A DNA stretch of 36,395 nt, from positions 1 through 36,395 of the forward strand of contig DAIDKF010000021.1 of NCBI GenBank assembly GCA_027450185.1, read 5' to 3'. Numbering within the stretch: the first letter of the stretch is position 1; each line of letters begins with the position of its first letter. Of this stretch, positions 15,239 to 23,921 are shown piece by piece. The DNA is from Granulicella sp. (lineage in GTDB: Bacteria; Acidobacteriota; Terriglobia; Terriglobales; Acidobacteriaceae). Under the pieces are notes generated by a model. That model worked only from the letters and a program-made list of their open reading frames with translations, was not told where the DNA came from and did no database searches. Made by a program: the position numbers and the translations under genes.

Positions 15239-15649
15239 ATGGCAGCCTCGATGTACATCGTGGTCGAGGGCGACGATCCCGGCTACAACATCTATGTAAA
15301 CGGCCGTGTCATCGCGCGCTACGAAAGTGCTATCGAGAAGCTCGCGCTTGCCTCTGGAGTCAAACCGCTGCTCGAATTCTTCTCCGCCGACGAGAACTCT
15401 ATGGCCCTTCTCATCCAGGAGGGTGGCGGCAATCCCGCTCTGCTCAAGCATCTTCCTCCCCCGCAGTGGTATCGCCCTGAGGAAGGTCTTCGTACCCTCG
15501 AAGCCCTGATCGCAACGCTCGAAGCAGATCCCCATCAGTTCGGCAGTGAAGGCCCCGAGTTGCTCAGCGAACTGCGCGAGTATCAGACGGTCCTGCGCAA
15601 GACCGCTGAGCACGGCCACCGCTGGCACCTCGCCGTAAGCTGGCGGTAG
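15239..15649 (+). CDS. Hypothetical protein
   Basis: 136 residues, soluble, acidic, with no signal peptide. Start ATG 15239; a second ATG four codons on (15251) is equally possible. The N-terminal half looks like alternating strands and helices (MYIVVEGDDPGYNIYVNGR, then a helix around YESAIEKLALASG), and the second half is helical (YRPEEGLRTLEALIATLE). I do not recognise a family. Coding is supported by C-rich third positions like those of the neighbours and by an unbroken frame. It lies between a membrane protein and a convergent exported-protein pair. Confidence 0.65.
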   Translation: MAASMYIVVEGDDPGYNIYVNGRVIARYESAIEKLALASGVKPLLEFFSADENSMALLIQEGGGNPALLKHLPPPQWYRPEEGLRTLEALIATLEADPHQFGSEGPELLSELREYQTVLRKTAEHGHRWHLAVSWR

Positions 15650-15710
15650 GAAGAAGCTCTCAGTGGTTAGCTCTCAGCCTGCGCTCGACGAATAACTGGA
15701 ACCTGACACC

Positions 15711-16313
15711 TCAACGCACCGACAGATCCCCGTCGAAGTCCACCACCAGCGCGTCTCCGCTCACCTGCATCGAATGGACCTTCAGATTATCTAGACTCAC
15801 ATCATAGCCTGTTGCCTCGGCCGATTTCGCCAGCAACTGCCGAATCAAATCCGCCGCATTAATCCTCATCTGTTGTGGCAGCTTCTTGCTCAGGAACGGA
15901 ACCAGCAGAAAGTTGAGTTCTCTTGACTCACTCAGATGGTCAAGATTCGGATCGCGAAATCCAATCGATTCCCCCTGCGCATCGGGAATGACCGAAACAT
16001 CGGCCTCCGTGTTCAGTCCAACTCCCAGGCAGCTTCCACGTAACCTCGTCCCCAGCCTCGCGTGGGTCTTCACATGGATGACGATGCGTTCATCCTTGAA
16101 GCTGACCTTCGGCTCCTGCGCATACGCGTAGCACGGCGAAGTGGCGCTGCCGCGAAAGTAGTAACGCCCATCTGTCGCATTGAAGAGCTGTGCGTTCAGC
16201 GTACGTTCCAGGGCCTGTGCGGAAACCCTGATCTCGATTGCATGGGCATCAACCGGCCCCGCCACAATCATCAACGTCACCGCCATCCAACCACGCAGCC
16301 AAAGCAATCTCAT
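15711..16313 (-). CDS. Exported protein of unknown function
   Basis: 200 residues. A signal peptide is clear at 1-23 (WLRGWMAVTLMIVAGPVDA then HAIEIR), so the protein is probably periplasmic. The rest is mostly beta-strand pattern, with two cysteines near SPCYAYAQ and RGSCLGVG that could pair, and a closing segment rich in alternating hydrophobics (VHSMQVSGDALVVDFDGDLSV). I do not recognise a family with confidence; small lipid-binding or outer-surface beta proteins look similar. It starts 21 bases after the stop of the peptidoglycan-binding protein gene, so the two are likely co-transcribed. Confidence 0.72.
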   Translation of the reverse strand: MRLLWLRGWMAVTLMIVAGPVDAHAIEIRVSAQALERTLNAQLFNATDGRYYFRGSATSPCYAYAQEPKVSFKDERIVIHVKTHARLGTRLRGSCLGVGLNTEADVSVIPDAQGESIGFRDPNLDHLSESRELNFLLVPFLSKKLPQQMRINAADLIRQLLAKSAEATGYDVSLDNLKVHSMQVSGDALVVDFDGDLSVR

Positions 16314-16334
16314 GCCTCAAGCATAGTCGATGGT

Positions 16335-16811
16335 CTACTGCCGTGGTACCTGTGCGACATCTCGCGTCTGCTCCGCCCCACCACTGGAGGCTGCACCCGT
16401 AAGCGCATTGCCAGCACCACCATCCTCCGTCGTATCCTTCGGTCCCAGTCCAAGCTTGATGAGCGCGCGCGAATCCGGCGTAATCTTGGTTTGCCAGCCG
16501 TTGTCGCTCTGCAGCTTCTGCATGGCAGAAACCGTCTGTGCATCCCATGCACCGCTAGGCTCGCCTGTCAGATACCCCTGCTTGATCAGCGCCGTTTGAA
16601 TCTCCGTGGCGCGCTCCGAAGGCATCGCCACGGCTGTCATCGCATGGCGGCGTCCCATATGCCACAGCCCTCTATGTGTCGTAGAAACAGGCTTCACGCT
16701 GGCGTGCGTGCTCTTCTTGGACGATTTGGTCTTTGGGTGAGCCAGTGCAATACCAGGAACCGCCATTAGTATTAGCCCCGCCGAAAGTACCTTCCAGACC
16801 CAAACGCGCAT
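16335..16811 (-). CDS. Exported peptidoglycan-binding domain protein
   Basis: 158 residues. A signal peptide covers about 1-24 (VLSAGLILMAVPGIALA), followed by a Lys/Ser-rich stretch (KTKSSKKSTHASVK). Residues about 68-125 fit the PG_binding_1 three-helix domain: ATEIQTALIKQGYLTGEPSG, then WDAQTVSAMQKLQSDNGW and a final SRALIKLGLG. Such domains hold proteins at the cell-wall murein. There is no catalytic domain; the C-terminal 30 residues are Gly/Ala/Ser-rich. It lies in a probable two-gene unit with the exported protein at 15711-16313. Confidence 0.85.
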   Translation of the reverse strand: MRVWVWKVLSAGLILMAVPGIALAHPKTKSSKKSTHASVKPVSTTHRGLWHMGRRHAMTAVAMPSERATEIQTALIKQGYLTGEPSGAWDAQTVSAMQKLQSDNGWQTKITPDSRALIKLGLGPKDTTEDGGAGNALTGAASSGGAEQTRDVAQVPRQ

Positions 16812-16971
16812 GTACGGTTGTCCTCTCTCTCGCTCTGTTTGAGCAGACGTGTCCAGATGATGCCCGCCTCAAGACGCATCCTTTAGGCTAATTAAAGCGT
16901 TCTTCCGGCGCAAGCGCACCCATTGTCACACTAGGTGCGAAAGCCCTCATCGTACACGATAAATCCCCAAA

Positions 16972-17010
16972 GCAAAGAGGGCGCAGACACATCATCTGCG
17001 CCCTCTTTGC
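16972..17010 (-). terminator. Strong terminator of the HtrA-type protease gene
   Basis: A perfect 16-base stem: GCAAAGAGGGCGCAGA (16972-16987) and its complement (16995-17010), with a 7-base loop. On the minus strand it is followed by TTTGGGG. It begins 12 bases past the protease stop codon. Confidence 0.8.
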
Positions 17011-17022
17011 TAACCCTTCGAA

Positions 17023-18675
17023 CTACGGCAGAGTTCCGCCCAGGTAAGTGTTTCCACCGCTTGGGTTTTGAGGATTGCGCACCACAAATACCACCTCGTC
17101 ACCCGACTTAAGCGTAGTGGCGATGGCGCGGTAGCTTGCTTCGTTCGTCACCGGTTGGCGGTTAATCTCCACGATCACTTCGCCCTGTGCCAGATTAATG
17201 GTGTCGCCAAACGATCCGGGCTTCACACCTGTCACCACAACTCCACCTGATACATGGAGACGGCTTTGCTGTGTCTGGCTGAGCGGCTGCACCGTGATGC
17301 CGAATTTATTCTGCCCGACATCCCCGGAACCGGATTCGTTCGACTGATCACTGCTATTGTTCATGTTGTCGTACAGCTTCGACCGGTCCGCAATGCCCAC
17401 ATCCAGCGTCAAGTGTTTGCCGCCGCGGAGAATTCCCAGGCTCACAGTAGATCCCGGTTGTTTCGCAGAGACGATCCCGATCAGTGCATCTCCATTTTTG
17501 ATCGGGGTTCCATTCACCGAGACGATCACGTCCTGCGGTTGCACGCCAGCCTTCGCCGCCGGCCCGCCCGGAACCACCTCGCTCACAATCACTCCCCCAT
17601 TCGGGAACCCATAGACATGGGCTACAGCAGAGGACATGTTGGCCTGGAACTGCACGCCGATCGAACCACGAACGACCTTGTGCGCCGGTCCAATCAGCTG
17701 GTTATACACATTCACAATCGTGTTTGATGGCATCGCGAATCCAATGCCCTCCGAGCCTGCGGACTGTGTATAGATCGCAGTGTTCATCCCAATCACCTGG
17801 CCGGCCATATCCACCAGCGGCCCTCCCGAGTTGCCAGGATTGATCGCAGCATCGGTCTGGATGAACTTCTGAAACTCGTTCTTGGCTACTCCATTCGCAT
17901 CGCCGCCCTCATCGATCGAGCGGTTCTTCGCCGAGATGATGCCCGCCGACACCGTCTCCGACAGCCCAAACGGTTCGCCGATTGCCAGCACCCAGTCTCC
18001 CACCTGCACGCTATCTGAATTCCCCAGCGTCACTGTAGGCAGCGGATGATCCACATTAATCTTGATCACCGCGATGTCAGTGTCCTTATCGACGCCAACC
18101 ACCGTGGCCGGTCGCCCCGGATCCGTTGAATCGTCAGGGTCAGTGGAAAGTTTGACGAAAATCTTGTCAGCATTGTCGATCACATGGTCGTTCGTAATAA
18201 TGTACCCGCGTGAATCGACAATAAACCCAGAGCCGAGAGCGCGGCTTGGGCCTGAGTCCTGTCCGCCACCGCCACCCGGGCCACCAAAGAAGTGGTTGAA
18301 GAAATCTTGCATCCCCTGGTCGCCCTGGCCATCCTGATCGCCCTGGTCGCCACCACGGGGTCCAAGCGGTATAACGCTTCGTCCACGTCCGGTTGACGTC
18401 TGCTTCGGCAGCGTCTCCGTGTTGATGTTCACCACGGCTGGTCCCACCTGCTTTGCAATGGATGAGAAGCCATTGGACAGCGTCACTGGGTTTGGAATCA
18501 CCAACGGCCGTGCATCGCTGCTATCCACCTTCTGTTTGGCGCTCACGTGGCCGGTCAGCATCGACCCTGCCAGAACGCTCGCTGAAATTACCGCAAGGAT
18601 CGTAAAAGTAGTGGCCAGGCGTCCTTGGCGCATCCTGTTCCATAAGCCCTGCCCGAATCGGTTCGATGATTCCAT
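17023..18675 (-). CDS. DegP/HtrA-family periplasmic serine protease
   Basis: 550 residues. One hydrophobic segment at about 20-42 acts as a signal anchor. Trypsin-like domain about 70-320: His164 in TNDHVID, Asp200 in KDTDIAVIKI and Ser283 in NPGNSGGPL complete the triad. Two PDZ domains follow: about 335-425 (GVIVSEVVPGGPAAKAGVQP) and about 455-545 (GVVVTGVKPGS). The loop between 100 and 145 is very rich in Gly, Asp and Gln (GDQGDQDGQGDQG then GGPGGGGGQDSG), longer and less complex than in E. coli DegP. These enzymes degrade or refold damaged envelope proteins. The gene is alone, with a strong terminator; a 196-base upstream gap holds its promoter. Confidence 0.95.
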   Translation of the reverse strand: MESSNRFGQGLWNRMRQGRLATTFTILAVISASVLAGSMLTGHVSAKQKVDSSDARPLVIPNPVTLSNGFSSIAKQVGPAVVNINTETLPKQTSTGRGRSVIPLGPRGGDQGDQDGQGDQGMQDFFNHFFGGPGGGGGQDSGPSRALGSGFIVDSRGYIITNDHVIDNADKIFVKLSTDPDDSTDPGRPATVVGVDKDTDIAVIKINVDHPLPTVTLGNSDSVQVGDWVLAIGEPFGLSETVSAGIISAKNRSIDEGGDANGVAKNEFQKFIQTDAAINPGNSGGPLVDMAGQVIGMNTAIYTQSAGSEGIGFAMPSNTIVNVYNQLIGPAHKVVRGSIGVQFQANMSSAVAHVYGFPNGGVIVSEVVPGGPAAKAGVQPQDVIVSVNGTPIKNGDALIGIVSAKQPGSTVSLGILRGGKHLTLDVGIADRSKLYDNMNNSSDQSNESGSGDVGQNKFGITVQPLSQTQQSRLHVSGGVVVTGVKPGSFGDTINLAQGEVIVEINRQPVTNEASYRAIATTLKSGDEVVFVVRNPQNPSGGNTYLGGTLP

Positions 18676-18871
18676 GATCGTATCTATCCTCGTTCTGATT
18701 TCTGATTCCTGATGCTGACATCGATCCGCAAAAGATCCACCCTTCGCGGACTGCGCATTTCATTCGCCAACGTGATAGACGCGCACCTCAGTGAAAGGTC
18801 GCATCTTCCGGCCAACCTTGCGGCAGCTCGCTCAACGCATCTCGATCTTTATAGAGTATGCACCTAAAAGG

Positions 18872-19807
18872 TCACGCGCCCGCAATGGGTAGGAGTTGAC
18901 TTCTACCGCGCGAGGTTGGCCGAAGTTCCGCAAATAAGATGCCCGCCAGGATCAATCCCGCTCCCAGCATCGCTCTTCGTCCCAACTGCTCGTCCAAAAA
19001 CAGCAGGGAAGTCAGCCACGCAAACACCGGCTCCAGCGTAAAGATCAGCGCCGTGTGTGATGCTGGCAGGTACTGCTGCGCCCAACTCTGAATCGTAAAC
19101 GCCGCTGCTGTCGCCAGCACCGCCGTCACCCCCAGTGCCATCCAAACCACTCCCGTCGCATGAAAATAAGCACGCCCACCCATCGGGAGCGTCACCAGCA
19201 TCACCACCGCCGCAAACCCGATCTGCAGCGTTCCCAGCCTACGTGCTGACACTCTCGGTGCCGCCCGCGCAAGCACAAGCAGATGCACCGCAAATGCCGC
19301 AGCGCACCCCAGGCAAAGCCACTCCCCCAACCCAATCCCTGCAAACAGCGCCAGCCCAGCCCCTGGCGGCGTAGTCAGCAGCATCAACCCCGCCAACGCC
19401 AGCCCAGCCCCCACATACGTGTCCAATGTCGGCCTCAAAGCACCGGGCGGAGCAACGCCCGGAATCACGCTAAGCAGCGGGACTATTACTACCACCAGCC
19501 CCGTAATAAACGCAGCCTTCGACGCCGTCGTATGGTTTAGCCCACTCGTCTGCAACTGATATCCCAGCCCCAGAAATACTCCCGCCGTCGCACCCAGTTT
19601 CAGATCCGACCGCGTCAAGCCCCGCAGGCTGGGCCAGTTCACCGCCGTCAACACCGCAAACGCCATCCCCATGCGCAGCAGGTTGAACAGCAGTGGCGTC
19701 GTCTCCGCCAGCGCCGACTTCACCAGCGAAAACGTTGTTCCCCAAACCACCACCACGCCAAGCAGCAGCAAATGCGCCGTCAGCGTCCGCGAACGCAACA
19801 CGCTCAT
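18872..19807 (-). CDS. EamA/DMT-family inner-membrane transporter
   Basis: 311 residues with about ten membrane helices in two related halves, the fold of the drug/metabolite transporter family. Landmarks are LLLGVVVVWGTTFSLVKSAL at the start, FLGLGYQLQTSGLNHTTASK and AAFITGLVVVIVPLL in the first half, and SHTALIFTLEPVFAWLTSLL with LGAGLILAGILFAEL in the second. Members export amino acids, sugars or drugs; the substrate here is unknown. The start ATG 19807 overlaps the stop of the upstream amidohydrolase gene by 4 bases (ATGA), so the two are translationally coupled and the transporter may move a substrate or product of that enzyme. Confidence 0.92.
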   Translation of the reverse strand: MSVLRSRTLTAHLLLLGVVVVWGTTFSLVKSALAETTPLLFNLLRMGMAFAVLTAVNWPSLRGLTRSDLKLGATAGVFLGLGYQLQTSGLNHTTASKAAFITGLVVVIVPLLSVIPGVAPPGALRPTLDTYVGAGLALAGLMLLTTPPGAGLALFAGIGLGEWLCLGCAAAFAVHLLVLARAAPRVSARRLGTLQIGFAAVVMLVTLPMGGRAYFHATGVVWMALGVTAVLATAAAFTIQSWAQQYLPASHTALIFTLEPVFAWLTSLLFLDEQLGRRAMLGAGLILAGILFAELRPTSRGRSQLLPIAGA

Positions 19808-21609
19808 CGCGTCGTCGGCCCACTGGCAGCCAGGTACACCGTCTTTCCTCCCACCACTGTCCGCAGCACCTTCGTCTGCAGCACCTCCTGCGCCGCTGCC
19901 TTCGTAATATCCCTATCCAGCACCACCATGTCCGCCAGGTACCCCGGCTCCAGTCGCCCCTTCATCTTCTCCCGAAACTCCGCAAACGCCGACGCCTGCG
20001 TATACGCATAGATCGCCTCAGTGATCGTCAGCTTTTCCTGCGGTTCGAACACCTGCGTCCCCTCCACATTTGCCCGCGTGATCGCCGCATACAACCCCCG
20101 AAAGGGAGAAATCGATTCCACTGGGTAGTCCGTCCCGAACGCCAGCGTCACTCCATGATCCAGAAACGACCTCCACGCATACGCTCTCTTCGACCGCTCT
20201 GGCCCCAACCGTGCTTCAGCCCAGGCCATATCCGTTAGCAGGTGCGACGGCTGCATGCTCGCAATCACTCCCAGCTCTGCAAACCGCTCAAATGCACCCG
20301 CAGACACCACCTGCGCGTGCTCAATTCGAAACCGATAATCACGTGGCCGAATCACCGGCGGAGCAGTCGTCACAATGTTCGCGTCCGGATCACTTGGCGG
20401 CGATGGCACATCCGCCGGCCGTCCCACTTGTTCCGCCGCGGCCATCGCATTCAACGCCATATCATTCGCCAGGTCTCCAATCGCATGGAACCCAAGTTGA
20501 AATCCATCCGCAGCGCGAGCCGCGGCCATCTCGTTCAGCCTCTGTTGGCCGTAGCGCGCAATCCCATCGTTGTTGGGATCATCCGCATACGCTCCATTCA
20601 TCGCCGCCGTCCTCGATCCCAGAGACCCATCCATGAACCCCTTGAGCATCGTCAGGTGCAGCAGTGGATCATCCGCGCGATGGCTCGCACGCCGCTCGTC
20701 CAACACCGCCGTAGGAAGATTGAAGTCGATCCACTCTGCAATTCGCAGCGGCAGCTTGCCCTCATACTCCATCTCGCCCATCACCAGCCAGTCGTCCCAG
20801 CCCGAATAGTCCTGCACCGACGTCACCCCATGCGACAGCGCATCCTGAATCGAAATCTCCAGTGCCTTTCGCCGCATCGTCTGGCTGGGCGGAGGAATAT
20901 GCTGCTCCACCAGCGCCAGAGCCGGCCCCTCGCGCACGATTCCCGTTGCATGTCCTTCGGCGTCACGGTCAATCTCTCCACCCTGAGGATTCGGAGTCGT
21001 GTCCGAAATCCCGGCCGCCGTCAGTGCCGCTGTATTCGCAATCGCAATATGTCCATCCGTACGTTGCAAAAATGCCGGATGCCCCTCACTTACTGCATCC
21101 AACTCCTGCCGCGTTGGCAATTTCGCTCCCGCCCACTTCGTATGGTCCCATCCACCGCCCAGAATCCACTCCCCCGGCGTCAGCGTTGCAGCATAGGCCT
21201 TCACCTTCGCCAGCATTGCCGCCAGCGATGCCACATTGTCCAGATCGAGTGTCAGCCGCTGCTGTCCTGCCGAAGCAATATGTGTATGCGCATCATTGAA
21301 TCCTGGCATTGCAAATGCGCCTTTCAGGTCGACCGTCCTCGTATGCCCATCCTTCAGCGCGAGCATCTCCTTGTCGTTGCCCACGGCCACCACCGTCCCC
21401 GCCCTAACCGCAATCGCAGTAACACGCCCGGGAACTGGATCGTTGTCCCCAACCTTCAGCCGCGTCCCGGTAAGAATCTTCCCATCAAAAAAAACCGTAT
21501 CCGGCGCTTGCGCCACCTCAGTCTTCACTTCCCGTGTCTGCGCCTGCAGCCCACAGGTCACCGCAACCATCGCCCCAATCATCCACCCCGTCAGCGCGCA
21601 TGTCAGCAT
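19804..21609 (-). CDS. Exported YtcJ-type amidohydrolase (amidohydro_3)
   Basis: 601 residues from ATG 21609; GTG 21621 four codons upstream is an alternative. A signal peptide covers about 1-24 (ALTGWMIGAMVAVTCGLQAQ), so the enzyme is probably periplasmic. Metal-dependent hydrolase barrel: the HxH motif in PGFNDAHTHIASAG (His108 and His110), further ligand regions LQRTDGHIAIANT and FHAIGDLAND, and the closing FGTDYPVESISPFRGLYAA with LEPGYLADMVVLD. The YtcJ group cleaves C-N bonds in amides and formamides; no substrate can be named. It lies between an M20 peptidase and an EamA transporter, with a 22-base gap on one side and a 4-base overlap on the other. This suggests peptide or amide processing coupled to transport. 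Confidence 0.92.
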   Translation of the reverse strand: MLTCALTGWMIGAMVAVTCGLQAQTREVKTEVAQAPDTVFFDGKILTGTRLKVGDNDPVPGRVTAIAVRAGTVVAVGNDKEMLALKDGHTRTVDLKGAFAMPGFNDAHTHIASAGQQRLTLDLDNVASLAAMLAKVKAYAATLTPGEWILGGGWDHTKWAGAKLPTRQELDAVSEGHPAFLQRTDGHIAIANTAALTAAGISDTTPNPQGGEIDRDAEGHATGIVREGPALALVEQHIPPPSQTMRRKALEISIQDALSHGVTSVQDYSGWDDWLVMGEMEYEGKLPLRIAEWIDFNLPTAVLDERRASHRADDPLLHLTMLKGFMDGSLGSRTAAMNGAYADDPNNDGIARYGQQRLNEMAAARAADGFQLGFHAIGDLANDMALNAMAAAEQVGRPADVPSPPSDPDANIVTTAPPVIRPRDYRFRIEHAQVVSAGAFERFAELGVIASMQPSHLLTDMAWAEARLGPERSKRAYAWRSFLDHGVTLAFGTDYPVESISPFRGLYAAITRANVEGTQVFEPQEKLTITEAIYAYTQASAFAEFREKMKGRLEPGYLADMVVLDRDITKAAAQEVLQTKVLRTVVGGKTVYLAASGPTTR

Positions 21610-21631
21610 AAGGTCTCTCACGCCCCAAAGT

Positions 21632-22873
21632 TTATCTCAGCAGTGCCAAGTCCTTTTCCGCAGCCAGCGCGCACGCATCGAGCACCAGCAGCAGCGCCCG
21701 ACGCAGCGCCAGTTCCCGCCCTGTCGGATCGTACCCCTCCTGCATCGTATGAATCCCCCATCCCGTTCCGCCAGCGCCGATCGCCAACGCCTCCACTCCC
21801 AGCGACAGCGGCAGGTTCGCGTCCGTCGACCCAATCCTTGCCTCCGTCTCAATCCCTAAATGTCGATCCACCGCCCGCAAGCTGGAATACAGCGCCGAAC
21901 CAGCCGTCAGACCCCCCGCCGTCCGGTTGCCAATCCTCTGCACCTGCAACCTCAACTCGGCCTCCCTATGTTTTCGATTCTCCGCCTCCACCACGCGCTC
22001 CAGTGTCCCCAGCACCGCCAGCTCCACCCTGTCCAGTTCCATCCCCGACACTGATCTCAAATCCAGATCCGCCGTCGCCAACTCCGGAATCGAATTCACC
22101 GACGTTCCCCCACCAATCACTCCGCAATTCAGTGTCGTCCTCGGTCGCGACGGCAGCCTTAACCTGCCCACCTCCACCAGTGCCGACGCCAGCGCCAGAA
22201 TAGGATTCGCCCGCCCCGCATTCGCCCACGAATGCCCACCCGGCCCCGTAATCGTAACACGCAACCTCCGGCTCCCCAGCGCCCGATCCACCACCACCGC
22301 CACGCCGCTCCCCTCTAGCGCAATCGCCGACCGAATCCTCCCCGCATACGGCTCTGCTCGAAACAGATGCCGCATCCCGCGCAAATCTCCCTCACCCTCT
22401 TCGCCCACATTGGCGGCAAACAAGATCGTGCAGGCTGGTGCAATCTCCGCCTTGCGAAGGGCTGAAGCCAGCCCTAGCAGTGCTGTCAATCCCGCGCCAT
22501 TATCACAGGCTCCCGGTCCCAGAATATTCACCCCATCCTCTCTCGGCGAGCACTCCGTCCCGGCAGGGAAGACCGTATCCAGATGCGCTGACAGCAGCAC
22601 GACCGGAGTGTCTACGCCCGCACCCTCAGCCTGCAACTCCGCCACCGCATTTCCCTCCGCATCCACTCGCGCCCCAATCAACCCTATCTCTTCAAACCGC
22701 GCGCAGAACCACTTCGCCCGCTCGGCCTCTCCAAACGGTGGAGCAGCAATCCCCAGAAACTCCATCTGCCACCGACGCATCTGCCGCTCATGCAGGTGCA
22801 GCCAGCCAAACGCCTGATGCACTCCCCGGTCGCTTGCCAGCCCCACAATCCGCTGATGCGCACTCATACTCAT
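21632..22873 (-). CDS. M20-family metallopeptidase (ArgE/DapE/PepT-like)
   Basis: 413 residues. Zinc-binding pattern of the M20 family: His and Asp in LLSAHLDTVFP, the bridging Asp in GPGACDNGAGL, the catalytic Glu pair in FAANVGEEGEGDLRG, an acidic ligand in AIALEGSG, and the late His in GWGIHTMQEGYDP. The dimerisation lid runs about 195-310 (ITGPGGHSWANAGRANP). Members hydrolyse peptides or acylated amino acids; the GEEGEGDLRG form is nearest to tripeptidase-like M20 proteins. No signal peptide is clear. Its start ATG 22873 overlaps the truA stop by 4 bases, so it is translationally coupled to truA, and the amidohydrolase follows. Confidence 0.9.
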   Translation of the reverse strand: MSMSAHQRIVGLASDRGVHQAFGWLHLHERQMRRWQMEFLGIAAPPFGEAERAKWFCARFEEIGLIGARVDAEGNAVAELQAEGAGVDTPVVLLSAHLDTVFPAGTECSPREDGVNILGPGACDNGAGLTALLGLASALRKAEIAPACTILFAANVGEEGEGDLRGMRHLFRAEPYAGRIRSAIALEGSGVAVVVDRALGSRRLRVTITGPGGHSWANAGRANPILALASALVEVGRLRLPSRPRTTLNCGVIGGGTSVNSIPELATADLDLRSVSGMELDRVELAVLGTLERVVEAENRKHREAELRLQVQRIGNRTAGGLTAGSALYSSLRAVDRHLGIETEARIGSTDANLPLSLGVEALAIGAGGTGWGIHTMQEGYDPTGRELALRRALLLVLDACALAAEKDLALLR

Positions 22874-23706
22874 GCCAACTCCCGCCCGCTCGGTGTCACC
22901 ACACCAATCTCAGCACCTTCCGCGTACTCTACCTCCACCAGGAACAGCCCCTGCGCCGGAGCCGTAGGTCCTGCCGCCGACCGGTCCCGCGCCGCCAGAA
23001 TCCTCTCCATCTCCTCCGCCCTCATCTTCCCGCGTCCCATCTCCACCAGTGTCCCCACAATATTCCGTACCATATGGTGCAAAAAGCCGCTCCCCGTTAC
23101 CCTATACCGCAGCAGCCCATCCTCCCGCATTACTGTCGACGCATCCACCTTCTTTACCGGATTGGGCCTCCCCACCACCCCCTCGCGTTCTCCCACTTCC
23201 GGATCCACCGCCGCAAACGATGTAAAGTCGTGAGTTCCGCACAGCATTGCAGCAGCCCAGGCCATCAGCTCCGCATCCACCAACCAGCGGCAATCCCACG
23301 CATACCGCGCCAGAAATGGCGAACAGAGCCGTACTTCATCCGATCCATGCACTCTTCGCTCAAAAATTCTGTACTCATATGTTTTTCTCGTCGCACTATG
23401 TCGCGCATGAAATCCCTCCGCCACGGTCTCCACCCGTAGCACACGTACACTCTCCGGCATCGACCGATTCAGCGCTCGCATCAAATTTTCCGCCGGAATA
23501 TTCGCGACCAACTCAAAGCTGGCCACCTGTCCCAGCGCATGCACCCCTGCATCTGTCCGCCCCGACCCCTGCGGCAGCACATGCTCCCCCGTCATCTTCT
23601 CCAGTGCAGCCGCCAGAGTCCCTTGCACGGTCGTCCGTCCCGGTTGCACCTGCCATCCGTGGAACGCGGTCCCATCGTAGCTCAACGTAATCTTCCAGAA
23701 GCTCAT
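22870..23706 (-). CDS. truA: tRNA pseudouridine(38-40) synthase TruA
   Basis: 278 residues, close to the usual TruA length. It converts uridines 38-40 in the anticodon arm of many tRNAs to pseudouridine. The catalytic Asp lies in GSGRTDAGVHALGQ. Other family landmarks are KITLSYDGTAFHGWQ at the N-terminus, HARHSATRKTYEYRI in the middle, and FLHHMVRNIVGTLVEMGRG near the end. ATG 23706 has only a weak ribosome site. It is the first gene of the leftward truA, M20 peptidase, amidohydrolase, transporter unit. Confidence 0.97.
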   Translation of the reverse strand: MSFWKITLSYDGTAFHGWQVQPGRTTVQGTLAAALEKMTGEHVLPQGSGRTDAGVHALGQVASFELVANIPAENLMRALNRSMPESVRVLRVETVAEGFHARHSATRKTYEYRIFERRVHGSDEVRLCSPFLARYAWDCRWLVDAELMAWAAAMLCGTHDFTSFAAVDPEVGEREGVVGRPNPVKKVDASTVMREDGLLRYRVTGSGFLHHMVRNIVGTLVEMGRGKMRAEEMERILAARDRSAAGPTAPAQGLFLVEVEYAEGAEIGVVTPSGRELA

Positions 23707-23921
23707 CGTTGCGTGCCCGTTCTTTGACTCGTTCCCAACACCATGATCTGCGCCTTCATCGCTACCATTGTAGAGAGCCTCGCGCTTGCCGCCCGATATA
23801 CTTGAAACGTCCTCACCTTGTAGTTTGGAACCAACCCGTCGATCACACCGTATCTACCGGTGCGGACAGCATCTAGACAGTATCCACAACGCATTCAAGC
23901 TGCACGCTGGAGAAGTGAATC

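Noticed and set aside
20242..22203. 653-codon plus-strand open frame opposite the amidohydrolase and M20 peptidase genes
   Set aside because: Antisense to two clear enzyme genes with intact motifs; the translation is Arg/Pro/His-rich low complexity without a ribosome site. Such frames are common in GC-rich DNA.
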